Origin: DATBHW01 sp046704085
GTDB taxonomy: Bacteria > Chloroflexota > Ktedonobacteria > Ktedonobacterales > DATBGS01
Direction of reading: 5' to 3'
Assembly (NCBI GenBank): GCA_046704085.1
Contig: JBJKSJ010000023.1
Location: 1-12,314 of the forward strand
Length of the DNA stretch: 12,314 nt
Below are positions 1-6,151 of this stretch, piece by piece; position 1 is the first letter of the stretch; each line of letters opens with the position of its first letter. The position numbers were made by a program, and so were the translations under genes. The notes beneath the pieces were generated by a model, which searched no databases, was not told where the DNA came from, and saw nothing but the letters and a program-made list of their open reading frames with translations.

Positions 1-731
1 GCCAGCAGCGCCAGCACCAGCACGCAGAGCAGGATAATGGCGATGAGCGCGCCGCTGTTGTTCGAGTTGGGTGAGGAGCTTGAAGCGCCCCCATTCCCCG
101 GCGTGCCTGAGCCGCCGTTCCCTCCGCTTCCATTGGAGCCAGATGTTGCGCTGGGCGCAGCGCCGGACGTGGTCGTAGATGTCGGCGTCTGGCCGTTGCC
201 TGGCGTGCTAGTGGTTCCTGGCGTGCCGCCGCTGCCACTTGGGGTAGAAGTGCTGCCAGTTGTGGGGGTGCTTCCTGATCCCCCTGAGCCAAGCACCACT
301 GTTCCATTGCTCTCGACGGTGAACTGCTGGCGGCTGGCGATGATGGCATGTTCTACCGTGCCTATAGCGCAGAGATAATACGTGCCTGGAAGAACGCCGC
401 TGCTCGGCCAGGTATAGGTGGTGGTGAAGTTATTGGATTCTGCGCCGATGTTATTATTGGGCAAAGGCGTGCGGGTGCTGCATTCGCTTCGACTGCTGTA
501 GCTCAGATTGATGATCTCGTTCTGTGTCCAGCCGGTGAATTGCAGCGTCAGCATGTTCCCTGAAATGCTCAGGATGTCCAGGGTGGGTGCGCCCGACTGC
601 GGGGCGGCGCGGGCGCTGCCCCAGCCCGCCAGGGCCAGCGCGGCCAGCAGCGCAGCCGCGCCCAGAAGCAGAAATGCCGGTCTGGTAGTGGCGCTCCGTC
701 GCGCCTGCCTGAAATGCGTCTGCTGTTGCAT
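1..731 (-). CDS. Secreted/surface protein with Ig-like domain and C-terminal membrane anchor (partial)
   Basis: The reading frame is open from ATG at 731 to the left edge (243 codons visible; the C-terminus lies outside). A ribosome site (AAGAAGG) stands 8 bases before the ATG. Residues 1-43 look like a signal peptide: basic start, hydrophobic stretch 19-37, and an ARA-type cleavage site near 42. Residues 45-140 are a beta-rich, Ig-like region with two cysteines (84 and 121) that could form a disulphide. Residues 141-228 are a Ser/Thr/Gly/Pro/Asn linker typical of cell-surface stalks. From 228 a hydrophobic segment begins (IAIILLCVLVLALL) and runs to the edge, so a membrane anchor is likely. 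I do not recognise a named family; the function is unknown, with surface exposure inferred from architecture. The Pro-rich frame on the opposite strand at 37-378 is the shadow of the linker. Confidence 0.72.
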   Translation of the reverse strand, partial: MQQQTHFRQARRSATTRPAFLLLGAAALLAALALAGWGSARAAPQSGAPTLDILSISGNMLTLQFTGWTQNEIINLSYSSRSECSTRTPLPNNNIGAESNNFTTTYTWPSSGVLPGTYYLCAIGTVEHAIIASRQQFTVESNGTVVLGSGGSGSTPTTGSTSTPSGSGGTPGTTSTPGNGQTPTSTTTSGAAPSATSGSNGSGGNGGSGTPGNGGASSSSPNSNNSGALIAIILLCVLVLALL

Positions 732-784
732 GTCGCAGGCCTTCTTTCTTCGCTCTTTGATGACGTAGCTCGCCCGGAGCGCCG

Positions 785-834
785 CCGTCCCTGGGGGCGA
801 GGTGACTCGCCAGCGAGACGCTGGCGGTACACAC
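785..834. repeat. Hairpin-bearing intergenic repeat, copy 1
   Basis: First of two tandem, imperfect 50-bp direct repeats in the 217-bp spacer between the surface-protein start (731) and the HAD gene end (949). Two hairpins are possible. Hairpin A pairs GGCGAG (796-801) with CTCGCC (806-811) around a 4-base loop. Hairpin B pairs CGCCAGCG (808-815) with CGCTGGCG (819-826). They share bases 808-811, so only one can form at a time. I see no protein-coding content here. It resembles REP-type intergenic elements; the function is not known. Confidence 0.65.
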
Positions 835-855
835 GGGCGCGCGCGTGCAGCGCCA

Positions 856-906
856 CCGCCCCTGGCGGCGAGACGACTCGCCAGCACGGAGGCTGGCGCT
901 ACACGC
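856..906. repeat. Hairpin-bearing intergenic repeat, copy 2
   Basis: Second copy, 71 bp after the first and about 80 percent identical by eye. The pairing arms are kept while the loops differ. Hairpin A pairs 867-872 with 877-882, with loop ACGA in place of GTGA. Hairpin B pairs CGCCAGC (879-885) with GCTGGCG (892-898), with a 6-base loop in place of 3. Conservation of arms over loops suggests that the folded form matters. The rest of the 732-948 spacer shows no gene and no promoter I can defend. Confidence 0.65.
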
Positions 907-948
907 AGTGGTTGCCCGCGATTTTTATGCCAACCTGGCGTCAACGCC

Positions 949-1941
949 TCATGCTGGCGGAAGCTGGTCTAGCGCGGCGGGGAGTTCGTCAATCTGCGAG
1001 AGGATCAGATCGGCGCCACGCGCGCGATAGACCTCGGCTTCGGGGCCGCTGGCGATCATTACGGCCAGAAACGGCGGTTGTCCCTCGCCAGCGGCGGCGC
1101 GATAGTTCAGCACCAGCGCCAGATCGTCGGCAGTGTCGCCAACATACAGGCCCGCGCCAGTTTCAAGCCGCTCTGCCATCAGAGTGAGCGCCGCCGGATC
1201 GGGCTTGGCGATCTCTTCGCCTGGGATGATCTGCTCAAAGGGCGTTGGTCCCCAACGGCTGGGAAAGCGCGCCGCGTAGGTTCCCGTGCGCTGAAGTTCC
1301 CTGACTGCCCAGGTCACTTCCGCGCCGACGCGCCCGGTAATCAAGGCGAAGTGCCTGGCGCCTTGTTCCGCCAGGCTTGCCAGCAGCGCGGCGGGCATGA
1401 GCAGCGCTTCGTTGCGCACCAGCCCAGGCGCGTCCAGGACATAGAGCGGTTCGCGGCCCACCAGGCTGCGCAGCAGGTCCGCGCCCCAATAAAACTCATC
1501 GTGAATCGTTTGCGCCAGGTCATAGCTTGGCTGGGCCGAGATGGGCGTGACGCGGCGCGCCCAGGCGATGCCGCCCTGGCCGCGCTGGGCGGCGTCGTGC
1601 GCGCATTCGGCCCAGGCAATCAGCGAGCGCGTGCCCTCTGGCTGGCCGCGCCATTCGCGCCGCCGAGCCGTGCAGAGCGCGGTAAACGCGAAAGCGAGAT
1701 CCCAATCGTTGTTAAAGCCCCCGGCCAGCTTGAAGGCGCGCACATCCTCCAGCGTGACGAGCGGCTCTGCGCCTGCCGCGTCGCGCTGCCACAAGCCCCG
1801 CTGGACGCCGACGATATATTCAGTCGTCGCTATCACCGCGAGGCGATAGGAGCGCGTGGTGTCAATCAAAACGCCATCTACGTCAAAGACGGCGCTGTCA
1901 ATGGGACGACCTCTGCGCAGGTCGGGACGCATCCAGATCAT
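949..1941 (-). CDS. HAD-superfamily hydrolase, TIGR01548-like (subfamily IA)
   Basis: A 330-residue HAD phosphatase-type protein. All four HAD motifs are visible: motif I DVDGV (nucleophile D20, acid D22), motif II threonine in ITGR (T202), motif III lysine in AKPDP (K246), motif IV GDTADD (D269, D273). The stretch FKLAGGFNNDW (70-80) in the cap region is characteristic of the TIGR01548 group known from cyanobacteria and plants, whose substrate is not established. The protein is longer than a typical HAD-IA phosphatase because of about 90 residues of cap between 80 and 170. ATG at 1941 is preceded by GGCGGAG at 7 bases. That site begins just after the yggT stop (13-bp gap), so the two genes are probably co-transcribed. 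It is a soluble cytoplasmic enzyme; the phosphate-ester substrate is unknown. Confidence 0.88.
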   Translation of the reverse strand: MIWMRPDLRRGRPIDSAVFDVDGVLIDTTRSYRLAVIATTEYIVGVQRGLWQRDAAGAEPLVTLEDVRAFKLAGGFNNDWDLAFAFTALCTARRREWRGQPEGTRSLIAWAECAHDAAQRGQGGIAWARRVTPISAQPSYDLAQTIHDEFYWGADLLRSLVGREPLYVLDAPGLVRNEALLMPAALLASLAEQGARHFALITGRVGAEVTWAVRELQRTGTYAARFPSRWGPTPFEQIIPGEEIAKPDPAALTLMAERLETGAGLYVGDTADDLALVLNYRAAAGEGQPPFLAVMIASGPEAEVYRARGADLILSQIDELPAALDQLPPA

Positions 1942-1954
1942 GCAATGGCTCCGC

Positions 1955-2524
1955 CTAGAGTTCGGGTTCGGTGACGAACAGGCGCAAGAAACGAATCAGC
2001 GCCAGGATGACCAGAAAATAGACCAGCATGCCCAGCAGGATATACCACTGAATCCCGGTTCCGCGCACATCCAGGGCCGTCTTGAAGGGCGCCAGCAGTG
2101 GATCGGTGATGCTGGTGAGAACCTGAATAAACGGATTGCCCGCCTGGGTTGCCAGGAAGCTCAACACGAAGCGCAGCGCAAACATGACCTCGATCACCGA
2201 GAGCAGCCAGTGGAGAAACTGGTTACATTTGGCAATACTGAAGATGATCCGGCTGCGAGGCAGGCGCGGCGCTGTCTCTGACGAGGTTTCGTACTCCTCT
2301 GGCGCGGGCTGAGGCAGCGGGGCAGGCGCAGGCCGCTCGTAGGCGATGGGATGTGGACGCTGATAGCCTGGGCGCGGCGGCAGCGGCGGTAGGTCGTTTT
2401 CGTCGTCCAGAAATAACCGTTCAGTTGGCGCAGAGCCGACCTCTTCTTGCGGAAGCGGCTGCTCGCCTTCATAGGGATTGCCACCATTCGATTGGTAGCG
2501 TCGCATACCTCTGTGCCCACCCAT
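1955..2524 (-). CDS. YggT-family membrane protein with Pro-rich N-terminal tail
   Basis: A 189-residue protein. Residues 1-95 are hydrophilic, rich in Pro, Glu and Arg, and probably disordered. Residues 100-189 match the YggT family (PF02325): first membrane helix about 103-125, then the conserved segment with NPF (130-132) and TDPLLAPF (140-147), then a second helix about 158-181 and a short charged tail. Family members often lie near division or cell-envelope genes and have been linked to osmotic protection, but the molecular role is not settled. The cytoplasmic tail is much longer than usual and may bind a partner. The start is uncertain: ATG 2524 lies 3 bases after an inverted repeat, and ATG 2506 (residue 7) is also possible. 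An extended -10 promoter lies upstream, and a HAD gene follows after 13 bp. Confidence 0.87.
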   Translation of the reverse strand: MGGHRGMRRYQSNGGNPYEGEQPLPQEEVGSAPTERLFLDDENDLPPLPPRPGYQRPHPIAYERPAPAPLPQPAPEEYETSSETAPRLPRSRIIFSIAKCNQFLHWLLSVIEVMFALRFVLSFLATQAGNPFIQVLTSITDPLLAPFKTALDVRGTGIQWYILLGMLVYFLVILALIRFLRLFVTEPEL

Positions 2525-2527
2525 TCT

Positions 2528-2562
2528 GGCGGTAACTGCGCCCCCTGCGAGGAGTTACCGCC
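2528..2562. promoter_or_regulatory. Inverted repeat immediately before the yggT start codon
   Basis: A perfect 10-bp inverted repeat, GGCGGTAACT (2528-2537) and AGTTACCGCC (2553-2562), with a 15-base spacer. It ends 3 bases before ATG 2524. In the yggT mRNA the spacer becomes a loop that holds AGGGGG, the only Shine-Dalgarno-like run nearby. In linear form that run is about 17 bases too far from the ATG, but folding the stem would bring it closer or hide it. It may instead be a protein-binding operator in the DNA, downstream of the promoter at 2597-2602. Confidence 0.6.
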
Positions 2563-2596
2563 GTGATCTTCTGCGCTATGCTGGCTGCCACATTCA

Positions 2597-2602
2597 ATTA
2601 TA
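2597..2602 (-). promoter_or_regulatory. Extended -10 promoter for yggT-HAD operon
   Basis: On the minus strand the sequence reads TGCTATAAT, a consensus -10 with the extended TG motif. I see no convincing -35 at 16-18 bp, which is tolerable for an extended -10 promoter. Transcription would begin near 2590, giving a leader of about 65 bases that contains the inverted repeat. Confidence 0.6.
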
Positions 2603-2636
2603 GCATAGCTCAGCGAGAAGCGGGGATAGAAGGGCT

Positions 2637-2652
2637 GGCGGTTTCAACCGCC
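2637..2652 (-). terminator. Stem-loop just after DUF2079 stop
   Basis: The palindrome GGCGGTTTCAACCGCC folds as a 6-7 bp GC-rich stem with a tiny loop. It begins 3 bases after the TAA of the DUF2079 gene (2656-2658). No run of U follows, so it is either a weak or Rho-assisted terminator or an mRNA 3'-end stabiliser. Confidence 0.45.
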
Positions 2653-2655
2653 TGC

Positions 2656-4518
2656 TTAGCCACTGTCGGGTGGTTCCAGTTTTGCCAGATAGACGCTGCC
2701 TGCGCGCGCAATGATACGATAGATGCCATGCTCTGGCGCGGTCAATTGATCGAAGGTGGTGAGGGCGGTAGCGCGATCTTCATAGGGCAGGAAATCGACA
2801 TCGATCACGAGATATTCGGCAATGTTGTCGCCGCGCCCAATATCAGGAAAGAGGTAGAGATCGCGCCGCTCGCTCAAATGTGGATTGAGCGTATCGCTGG
2901 CGGAGACAGAGGCGTCCGGCGGGATCATCGCCAGCAGACGATTGATGCGTTCCTCGCGCACGCCCGTACTCAGCGATGGGAAAAAAGGCTCCAGAGCGCC
3001 CCTGCCAGCCGTCAGGTTATAATTCGCAAAGAGCAGCAGCAGCAGACCGACCAGCGCCATGCCCACGCGCGGCGAGATGCGCCGCACTAGCCAGGCCCAG
3101 CCGCTGCTGATTTTCAGCGCCAGCCACCAGCCCCAGAGTGGTATCCAGCGCCAGGGAAAGTGCTTGCGCAGCAGAGCGCGGATACGCCCAAAGCGGCTGA
3201 GGGTGGCCCAGCCGTCGCGGTCGCGCTCCAGATGGCGGGCGATGTTGGCGGTTCCTTTGATCGCGGCGACCATCAGGAAGGCTATCATCACCGCGTTATA
3301 GTGATAGACACCGCTGTATTGCGCCGATTTGTCGCTGAGGACGTTGATGCCCAATTCGGGCAAGCCCGGAATGAGCGCCAGCGGCGCGAAGAGTAGTCCC
3401 AGGAGTCCGCCGGTCAGAAGCATCTTCCAGATGTATTGGAGTTTATCCGGGGTGAGGATCGTTCCAAAGATGAGCCAGGGCTGCGTCACGAGATGTAAGA
3501 GGGCCAGGCCGGGCGTGTCGCCCAGGCCCGCGTAACGCTCCCAATAGTTATTGCCGACCTGTGGGCTATCCAGAAAGTGCGGGATGATCACCAGGAAGCA
3601 GATCGCGGACCACGCCGCGAAGACGAGCGCCGTCGTCAGGCCAAACCAGCGGCGATGCTGCCAGAAGGCGATATAGATGCCCAGCAGGGCGACGCTGACC
3701 CCAATGTCCTCTTTGCACATGGCCGCCAGCCCTGCCGCCAGCAAAAACCAGCCATAGCGGCGCTTCTCTATCGCCAGCACAGCGGCGATGAGCAGCGGGG
3801 TTGCCAGCGTGACCGGATGAAAGTCGAACAGGTTTTCGCCGATCAGGGCGGGGGCGAGCAGATAGGTGACAACCAGGGGCACGCCGATCAGCGGCCAGCG
3901 CGGCATCCAGTGGCGCGCCAGCAGAAAGACCGGAATGGCGCCCAGGCCAAGCACGAGGCTCTGAAAAACCAGCAGCGTCTCCGGGCTGGAATGGATCAGA
4001 TAGAGGAGCGAGAGGGGCAGCAGAATTGGCTCGACATGGATTGCCAGGCGGGTTGGCGGGCCGTAATAATCCCAGCCGCGATTGGTAAACTCGAAGAAAT
4101 GCCCGTGCAGCGTATTCCAGATCACCTGATCCATGTTGCCCAGATCAAACGCCTGGGCCGTGAAGGTCCAATAGCGGTACAGCGATTGAATACTCAGGAC
4201 GACCATATAGATGAGGGCGAACAGGATGGTCAGCCCCCAGGCAATCCGAAGCTGCGTCTCTGGCTTCTCCAGCCAGCGCCAGACGGGCAAGATAGTGCGC
4301 TGCCAGTGCAGCCTCACCTGCTTGATTGCTTTGGCTGGCCGTCGAGCAATGGTTGGCGGAGACGAGGATGGGCGCGCCGTACTTTCGGGCGCCCGGTCAA
4401 CCTGATCGGGTGCGCCGATGCTGAGATTGCCGGTCGGTTGCATGGCTGCGTCGTGGCCGCTCTTGCTGGAAAGTGATTTCTCTCCAGTTGATGAGAGCAG
4501 AGATTGGCGTCGTTTCAT
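2656..4518 (-). CDS. DUF2079 multi-pass membrane protein (GT-C-like)
   Basis: A 620-residue integral membrane protein from ATG 4518. The N-terminal 80 residues are basic, Ser/Pro-rich and cytoplasmic. The first membrane helix is near 93-113, followed by FDLGNMDQVIWNTLHG (124-139), the hallmark of the DUF2079 family (PF09852). Then come an H-x-E-P motif, FDFHP (232-236) and CKED (268-271), with roughly nine to eleven helices in all. A C-terminal soluble part contains IPPDASVSASDTLNPHLSERR, also typical. The family resembles GT-C glycosyltransferases of the Dol-P-mannosyltransferase type, so sugar transfer to an envelope component is plausible but unproven. The frame extends in-phase to ATG 4626, but that codon would lie only a few bases from the expected transcription start (promoter 4629-4660), so I prefer 4518. 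ATG 4443 is another option. The ribosome site before 4518 is weak. Confidence 0.87.
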   Translation of the reverse strand: MKRRQSLLSSTGEKSLSSKSGHDAAMQPTGNLSIGAPDQVDRAPESTARPSSSPPTIARRPAKAIKQVRLHWQRTILPVWRWLEKPETQLRIAWGLTILFALIYMVVLSIQSLYRYWTFTAQAFDLGNMDQVIWNTLHGHFFEFTNRGWDYYGPPTRLAIHVEPILLPLSLLYLIHSSPETLLVFQSLVLGLGAIPVFLLARHWMPRWPLIGVPLVVTYLLAPALIGENLFDFHPVTLATPLLIAAVLAIEKRRYGWFLLAAGLAAMCKEDIGVSVALLGIYIAFWQHRRWFGLTTALVFAAWSAICFLVIIPHFLDSPQVGNNYWERYAGLGDTPGLALLHLVTQPWLIFGTILTPDKLQYIWKMLLTGGLLGLLFAPLALIPGLPELGINVLSDKSAQYSGVYHYNAVMIAFLMVAAIKGTANIARHLERDRDGWATLSRFGRIRALLRKHFPWRWIPLWGWWLALKISSGWAWLVRRISPRVGMALVGLLLLLFANYNLTAGRGALEPFFPSLSTGVREERINRLLAMIPPDASVSASDTLNPHLSERRDLYLFPDIGRGDNIAEYLVIDVDFLPYEDRATALTTFDQLTAPEHGIYRIIARAGSVYLAKLEPPDSG

Positions 4519-4628
4519 TCTATCTATATGATACAGACGAAGACAAGCCTCACAAATAACCAGTATAGCGCCTGCCTTCTTCTCCCTTCCGCATCGCAAG
4601 TGATCTGCTGCCCGCTTTCCCCGCATGG

Positions 4629-4660
4629 AGTATACCAGTTATCTATGAAGAAACTGTCAA
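4629..4660 (-). promoter_or_regulatory. Promoter for the DUF2079 gene
   Basis: On the minus strand a TTGACA box (4655-4660) is followed after 20 bp by TGG-TATACT, an extended -10 (hexamer 4629-4634). The spacing is longer than the ideal 17, but the extended -10 should compensate. It lies between the stop of the M29-like gene (4679) and the chosen DUF2079 start, giving a leader of about 100 bases. Confidence 0.55.
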
Positions 4661-4678
4661 GGAAACGCAAGTCTGCTT

Positions 4679-5797
4679 TCAAGGCGCGAGAAACGATCCA
4701 TCGCGCAGCAGCGCCCGCCCATCGGCTTCGAGTGAGGCCCGCGCGAGACCCAGGTTCCATTCGAGGGCCGAGCGGTTGGAGCCGCCATAGGCCCGGTTGT
4801 CGCCCAGGGTAAGGAAGACTGCCCCCGCGCGCCGATAGGCCAGCAGAGAAGCCTCCGGCCCCAGCGGATAGGGGCGAAGCGAGGTGACGGTGGGGTTAAA
4901 TCCGATAGAGATTTTGCCCAGAACACTCGCGCCTTCGTCGGTGGTCAGGGCGGCTTCGGCCTCTGGCGCGCCCGCGCCCGCGATCCCTACGACGCGCCCT
5001 TGCTGAAAGCGCAGGCGCAGATGGCGCAGCGGGCGCCCCTGGCGCCATGCCGCGTCGATAATGGCCTCGCCCTCAGCGGAGTCTTCGGCGACAGCCACGC
5101 GAAACTCGCCTGCCGGCAGCATGAGGCTGACGCGACCCCCCGCTTCTGCCAGGTCTTCCAGGCTGAGGACACCATCATCCCGGTGGCGCGGCGCATCTGC
5201 TGCCAGGCGCAGCGTAAGTTCAGTTCCGCGTGGATCGCTCAGGCGCAGCAGCGGCGTGTCGGAGAGCGCCATCTGCAATTGCCGTCCGCGCGCCTCCATG
5301 AGCGGATAGTCGCTATCCAGCGCCTGCCAGATGGCCTCGTTGTACGGTCGCCAGGGCTGGCGCAGGCGTTGTGTCTGGCGGCGCGAGAGCAGCGAGACGC
5401 TAATCCAGGCGCGCTGATGCAGATGAAACGCTTCTTCCAGTGTCTGGCTGGCCTCTTTCCAGGATTGAAGGGATTCTGCTGGCGCGTTGCTCAGGTCTGG
5501 CGGGCCGCCGCTGATGCTCAGCACGTGGGTGGCCTCGCTGGCCACAGGCAGCAGCGAGAGCCGTTCGTTGACTGCGCCCGTGGCGGGCGCGCCGCGCAGA
5601 ATCTGCCGGAGCCGCGCGTCGTCCTCAATGAGGATGAGGGCGCGCGCGCCTGCCGCCAGCGCGTGAAACTCGAGTTGCAGCAGGAAATCAAGCTGATCGC
5701 GCCTGCCGGAAAGCAGAATGAAGTCTCCAGCTTGCAGGCGGCAGGCATGATGGATCAGTTTGTGAGCGACACGCCCAGCCAGACGCTCCGGCTCCAT
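4679..5797 (-). CDS. Degenerate M29 (thermophilic aminopeptidase)-like protein, probably non-catalytic
   Basis: A 372-residue soluble protein with the layout of family M29 metallo-aminopeptidases (AmpS/AmpT, PF02073), about 40 residues shorter than active members. The N-terminal half has the alpha/beta pattern with LLSGRRDQLDFLLQL. The DPRGTELTLRL segment (188-198) and LPAGE (227-231) match the family, and E231 corresponds to the first metal ligand. The other ligands appear changed: the glutamate before the G-x-N-P motif is K295 in GKISIGFNP, the H-x-A-x-G motif reads FLTLG (328-332), and the H-x-D after the GG-x-N-x-S motif (338-343) reads EWN (346-348). A working two-metal site is therefore unlikely. 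The start is supported by AAGGAG at 10 bases. It follows the tRNA-Pro terminator, and I see no clear promoter of its own. Confidence 0.78.
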   Translation of the reverse strand: MEPERLAGRVAHKLIHHACRLQAGDFILLSGRRDQLDFLLQLEFHALAAGARALILIEDDARLRQILRGAPATGAVNERLSLLPVASEATHVLSISGGPPDLSNAPAESLQSWKEASQTLEEAFHLHQRAWISVSLLSRRQTQRLRQPWRPYNEAIWQALDSDYPLMEARGRQLQMALSDTPLLRLSDPRGTELTLRLAADAPRHRDDGVLSLEDLAEAGGRVSLMLPAGEFRVAVAEDSAEGEAIIDAAWRQGRPLRHLRLRFQQGRVVGIAGAGAPEAEAALTTDEGASVLGKISIGFNPTVTSLRPYPLGPEASLLAYRRAGAVFLTLGDNRAYGGSNRSALEWNLGLARASLEADGRALLRDGSFLAP

Positions 5798-5836
5798 GTT
5801 GATTTTGCTCCTTCCGACTGCCTGCCAATAGCCTCC

Positions 5837-5869
5837 AAAAGAAACAGGCTTACCAGAACGGTAAGCCTG
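5837..5869 (-). terminator. Intrinsic terminator after tRNA-Pro
   Basis: A perfect 10-bp stem, CAGGCTTACC/GGTAAGCCTG, with a 5-base loop is followed on the minus strand by TTTCTTTT. It lies 9 bases beyond the tRNA 3' end and 40 bases before the M29-like start. Confidence 0.9.
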
Positions 5870-5877
5870 CTGATCGG

Positions 5878-5951
5878 TCGGGGCGAGTGGATTTGAACCT
5901 CCGACCCCCTCAACCCCATTGAGGTGCGCTACCGGGCTGCGCTACGCCCCG
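5878..5951 (-). tRNA. tRNA-Pro (anticodon GGG)
   Basis: The minus strand folds as a full cloverleaf of 74 bases. The acceptor CGGGGCG/CGCCCCG is perfect, with the C1-G72 pair typical of bacterial tRNA-Pro. The D arm is GCGC-AGCCCGGTA-GCGC, the anticodon stem CCTCA/TGAGG, and the 7-base loop ATGGGGT gives anticodon GGG. A 5-base variable loop follows, and the T loop is TTCAAAT. The T stem GGAGG/CCACT has one A-A mismatch (51 x 63) where CCTCT would be expected. The discriminator is A. The next bases are CCG, so the 3' CCA is not encoded and must be added by the CCA-adding enzyme. It reads CCC and CCU proline codons. Confidence 0.96.
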
Positions 5952-5973
5952 TTTTTTGGTTTGGTTCAACCTT

Positions 5974-6010
5974 TTCAGGTTTCCTTCAGAGTGGGGTAGG
6001 GGAACCTGAA
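5974..6010 (-). promoter_or_regulatory. Hairpin in the tRNA-Pro 5' leader
   Basis: An 8-bp perfect stem, TTCAGGTT (5974-5981) with AACCTGAA (6003-6010), encloses a 21-base loop. It fills most of the about 60-base leader between the predicted start of transcription (near 6012) and the mature tRNA 5' end, and would be removed by RNase P. Confidence 0.45.
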
Positions 6011-6018
6011 CTCAGCCT

Positions 6019-6047
6019 AGTATAGCAGATATTTGCGCCTGCGTCAA
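6019..6047 (-). promoter_or_regulatory. Promoter of tRNA-Pro
   Basis: On the minus strand TTGACG (6042-6047), a 17-bp spacer and TATACT (6019-6024) preceded by TG give a near-consensus housekeeping promoter. It stands back to back with the marR-family promoter; the two -35 boxes are 23 bp apart. Confidence 0.85.
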
Positions 6048-6070
6048 CCTCAGCGATGAAAAAATACTGC

Positions 6071-6099
6071 TTGACATGCGCTTTTCTAGCTTCTATAAT
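6071..6099 (+). promoter_or_regulatory. Consensus sigma-A promoter of the MarR-ECF41 genes
   Basis: TTGACA (6071-6076), a 17-bp spacer and TATAAT (6094-6099) match the housekeeping consensus exactly, in an AT-rich island of an otherwise GC-rich window. Transcription would start near 6106, about 46 bases before the chosen MarR ATG. A promoter this strong before a repressor gene usually implies repression. Confidence 0.9.
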
Positions 6100-6122
6100 T
6101 TTAGTGGGTGAATTATTAGCTA
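6087..6122. promoter_or_regulatory. Imperfect dyad over the -10 and start site: candidate MarR operator
   Basis: TAGCT (6087-6091) and ATAATT (6095-6100) are mirrored by AATTAT (6111-6116) and AGCTA (6118-6122), with a one-base offset between the two arm pairs. MarR proteins commonly bind such AT-rich dyads in their own promoters. Autorepression by the gene at 6152 is an inference. Confidence 0.5.
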
Positions 6123-6151
6123 CACGAAGTGATGAGCGGGCGGTTTTGAGA

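Noticed and set aside
37..378. Pro/Val-rich open frame on the plus strand
   Set aside because: It is the antisense shadow of the Ser/Thr/Gly/Pro stalk of the minus-strand surface protein, which has a signal peptide and ribosome site.
785..906. CRISPR-like reading of the two repeats
   Set aside because: There are only two imperfect copies, the 21-bp gap is too short for a usual spacer, and no cas genes are present.
1078..1974. 298-codon open frame on the plus strand
   Set aside because: It is antisense to the HAD gene, which carries all four HAD motifs; the frame arises from high GC at third positions.
3577..4476. 299-codon open frame on the plus strand
   Set aside because: It lies opposite the well-supported DUF2079 gene; its product is a charged, Gln/Arg/Asp-rich sequence without any domain pattern.
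4519..4626. 36-residue N-terminal extension of the DUF2079 protein
   Set aside because: ATG 4626 would be only about 4 bases from the predicted transcription start and lacks a ribosome site; the extension does not look like the family.
5000..5896. 298-codon open frame on the plus strand
   Set aside because: It is antisense to the M29-like gene and runs into the tRNA-Pro gene and its terminator.
6056..6151. N-terminal extension of the MarR protein from ATG 6056 (hydrophobic, signal-like)
   Set aside because: The consensus promoter (6071-6099) and likely start site (about 6106) lie inside this extension, so it would not be transcribed.
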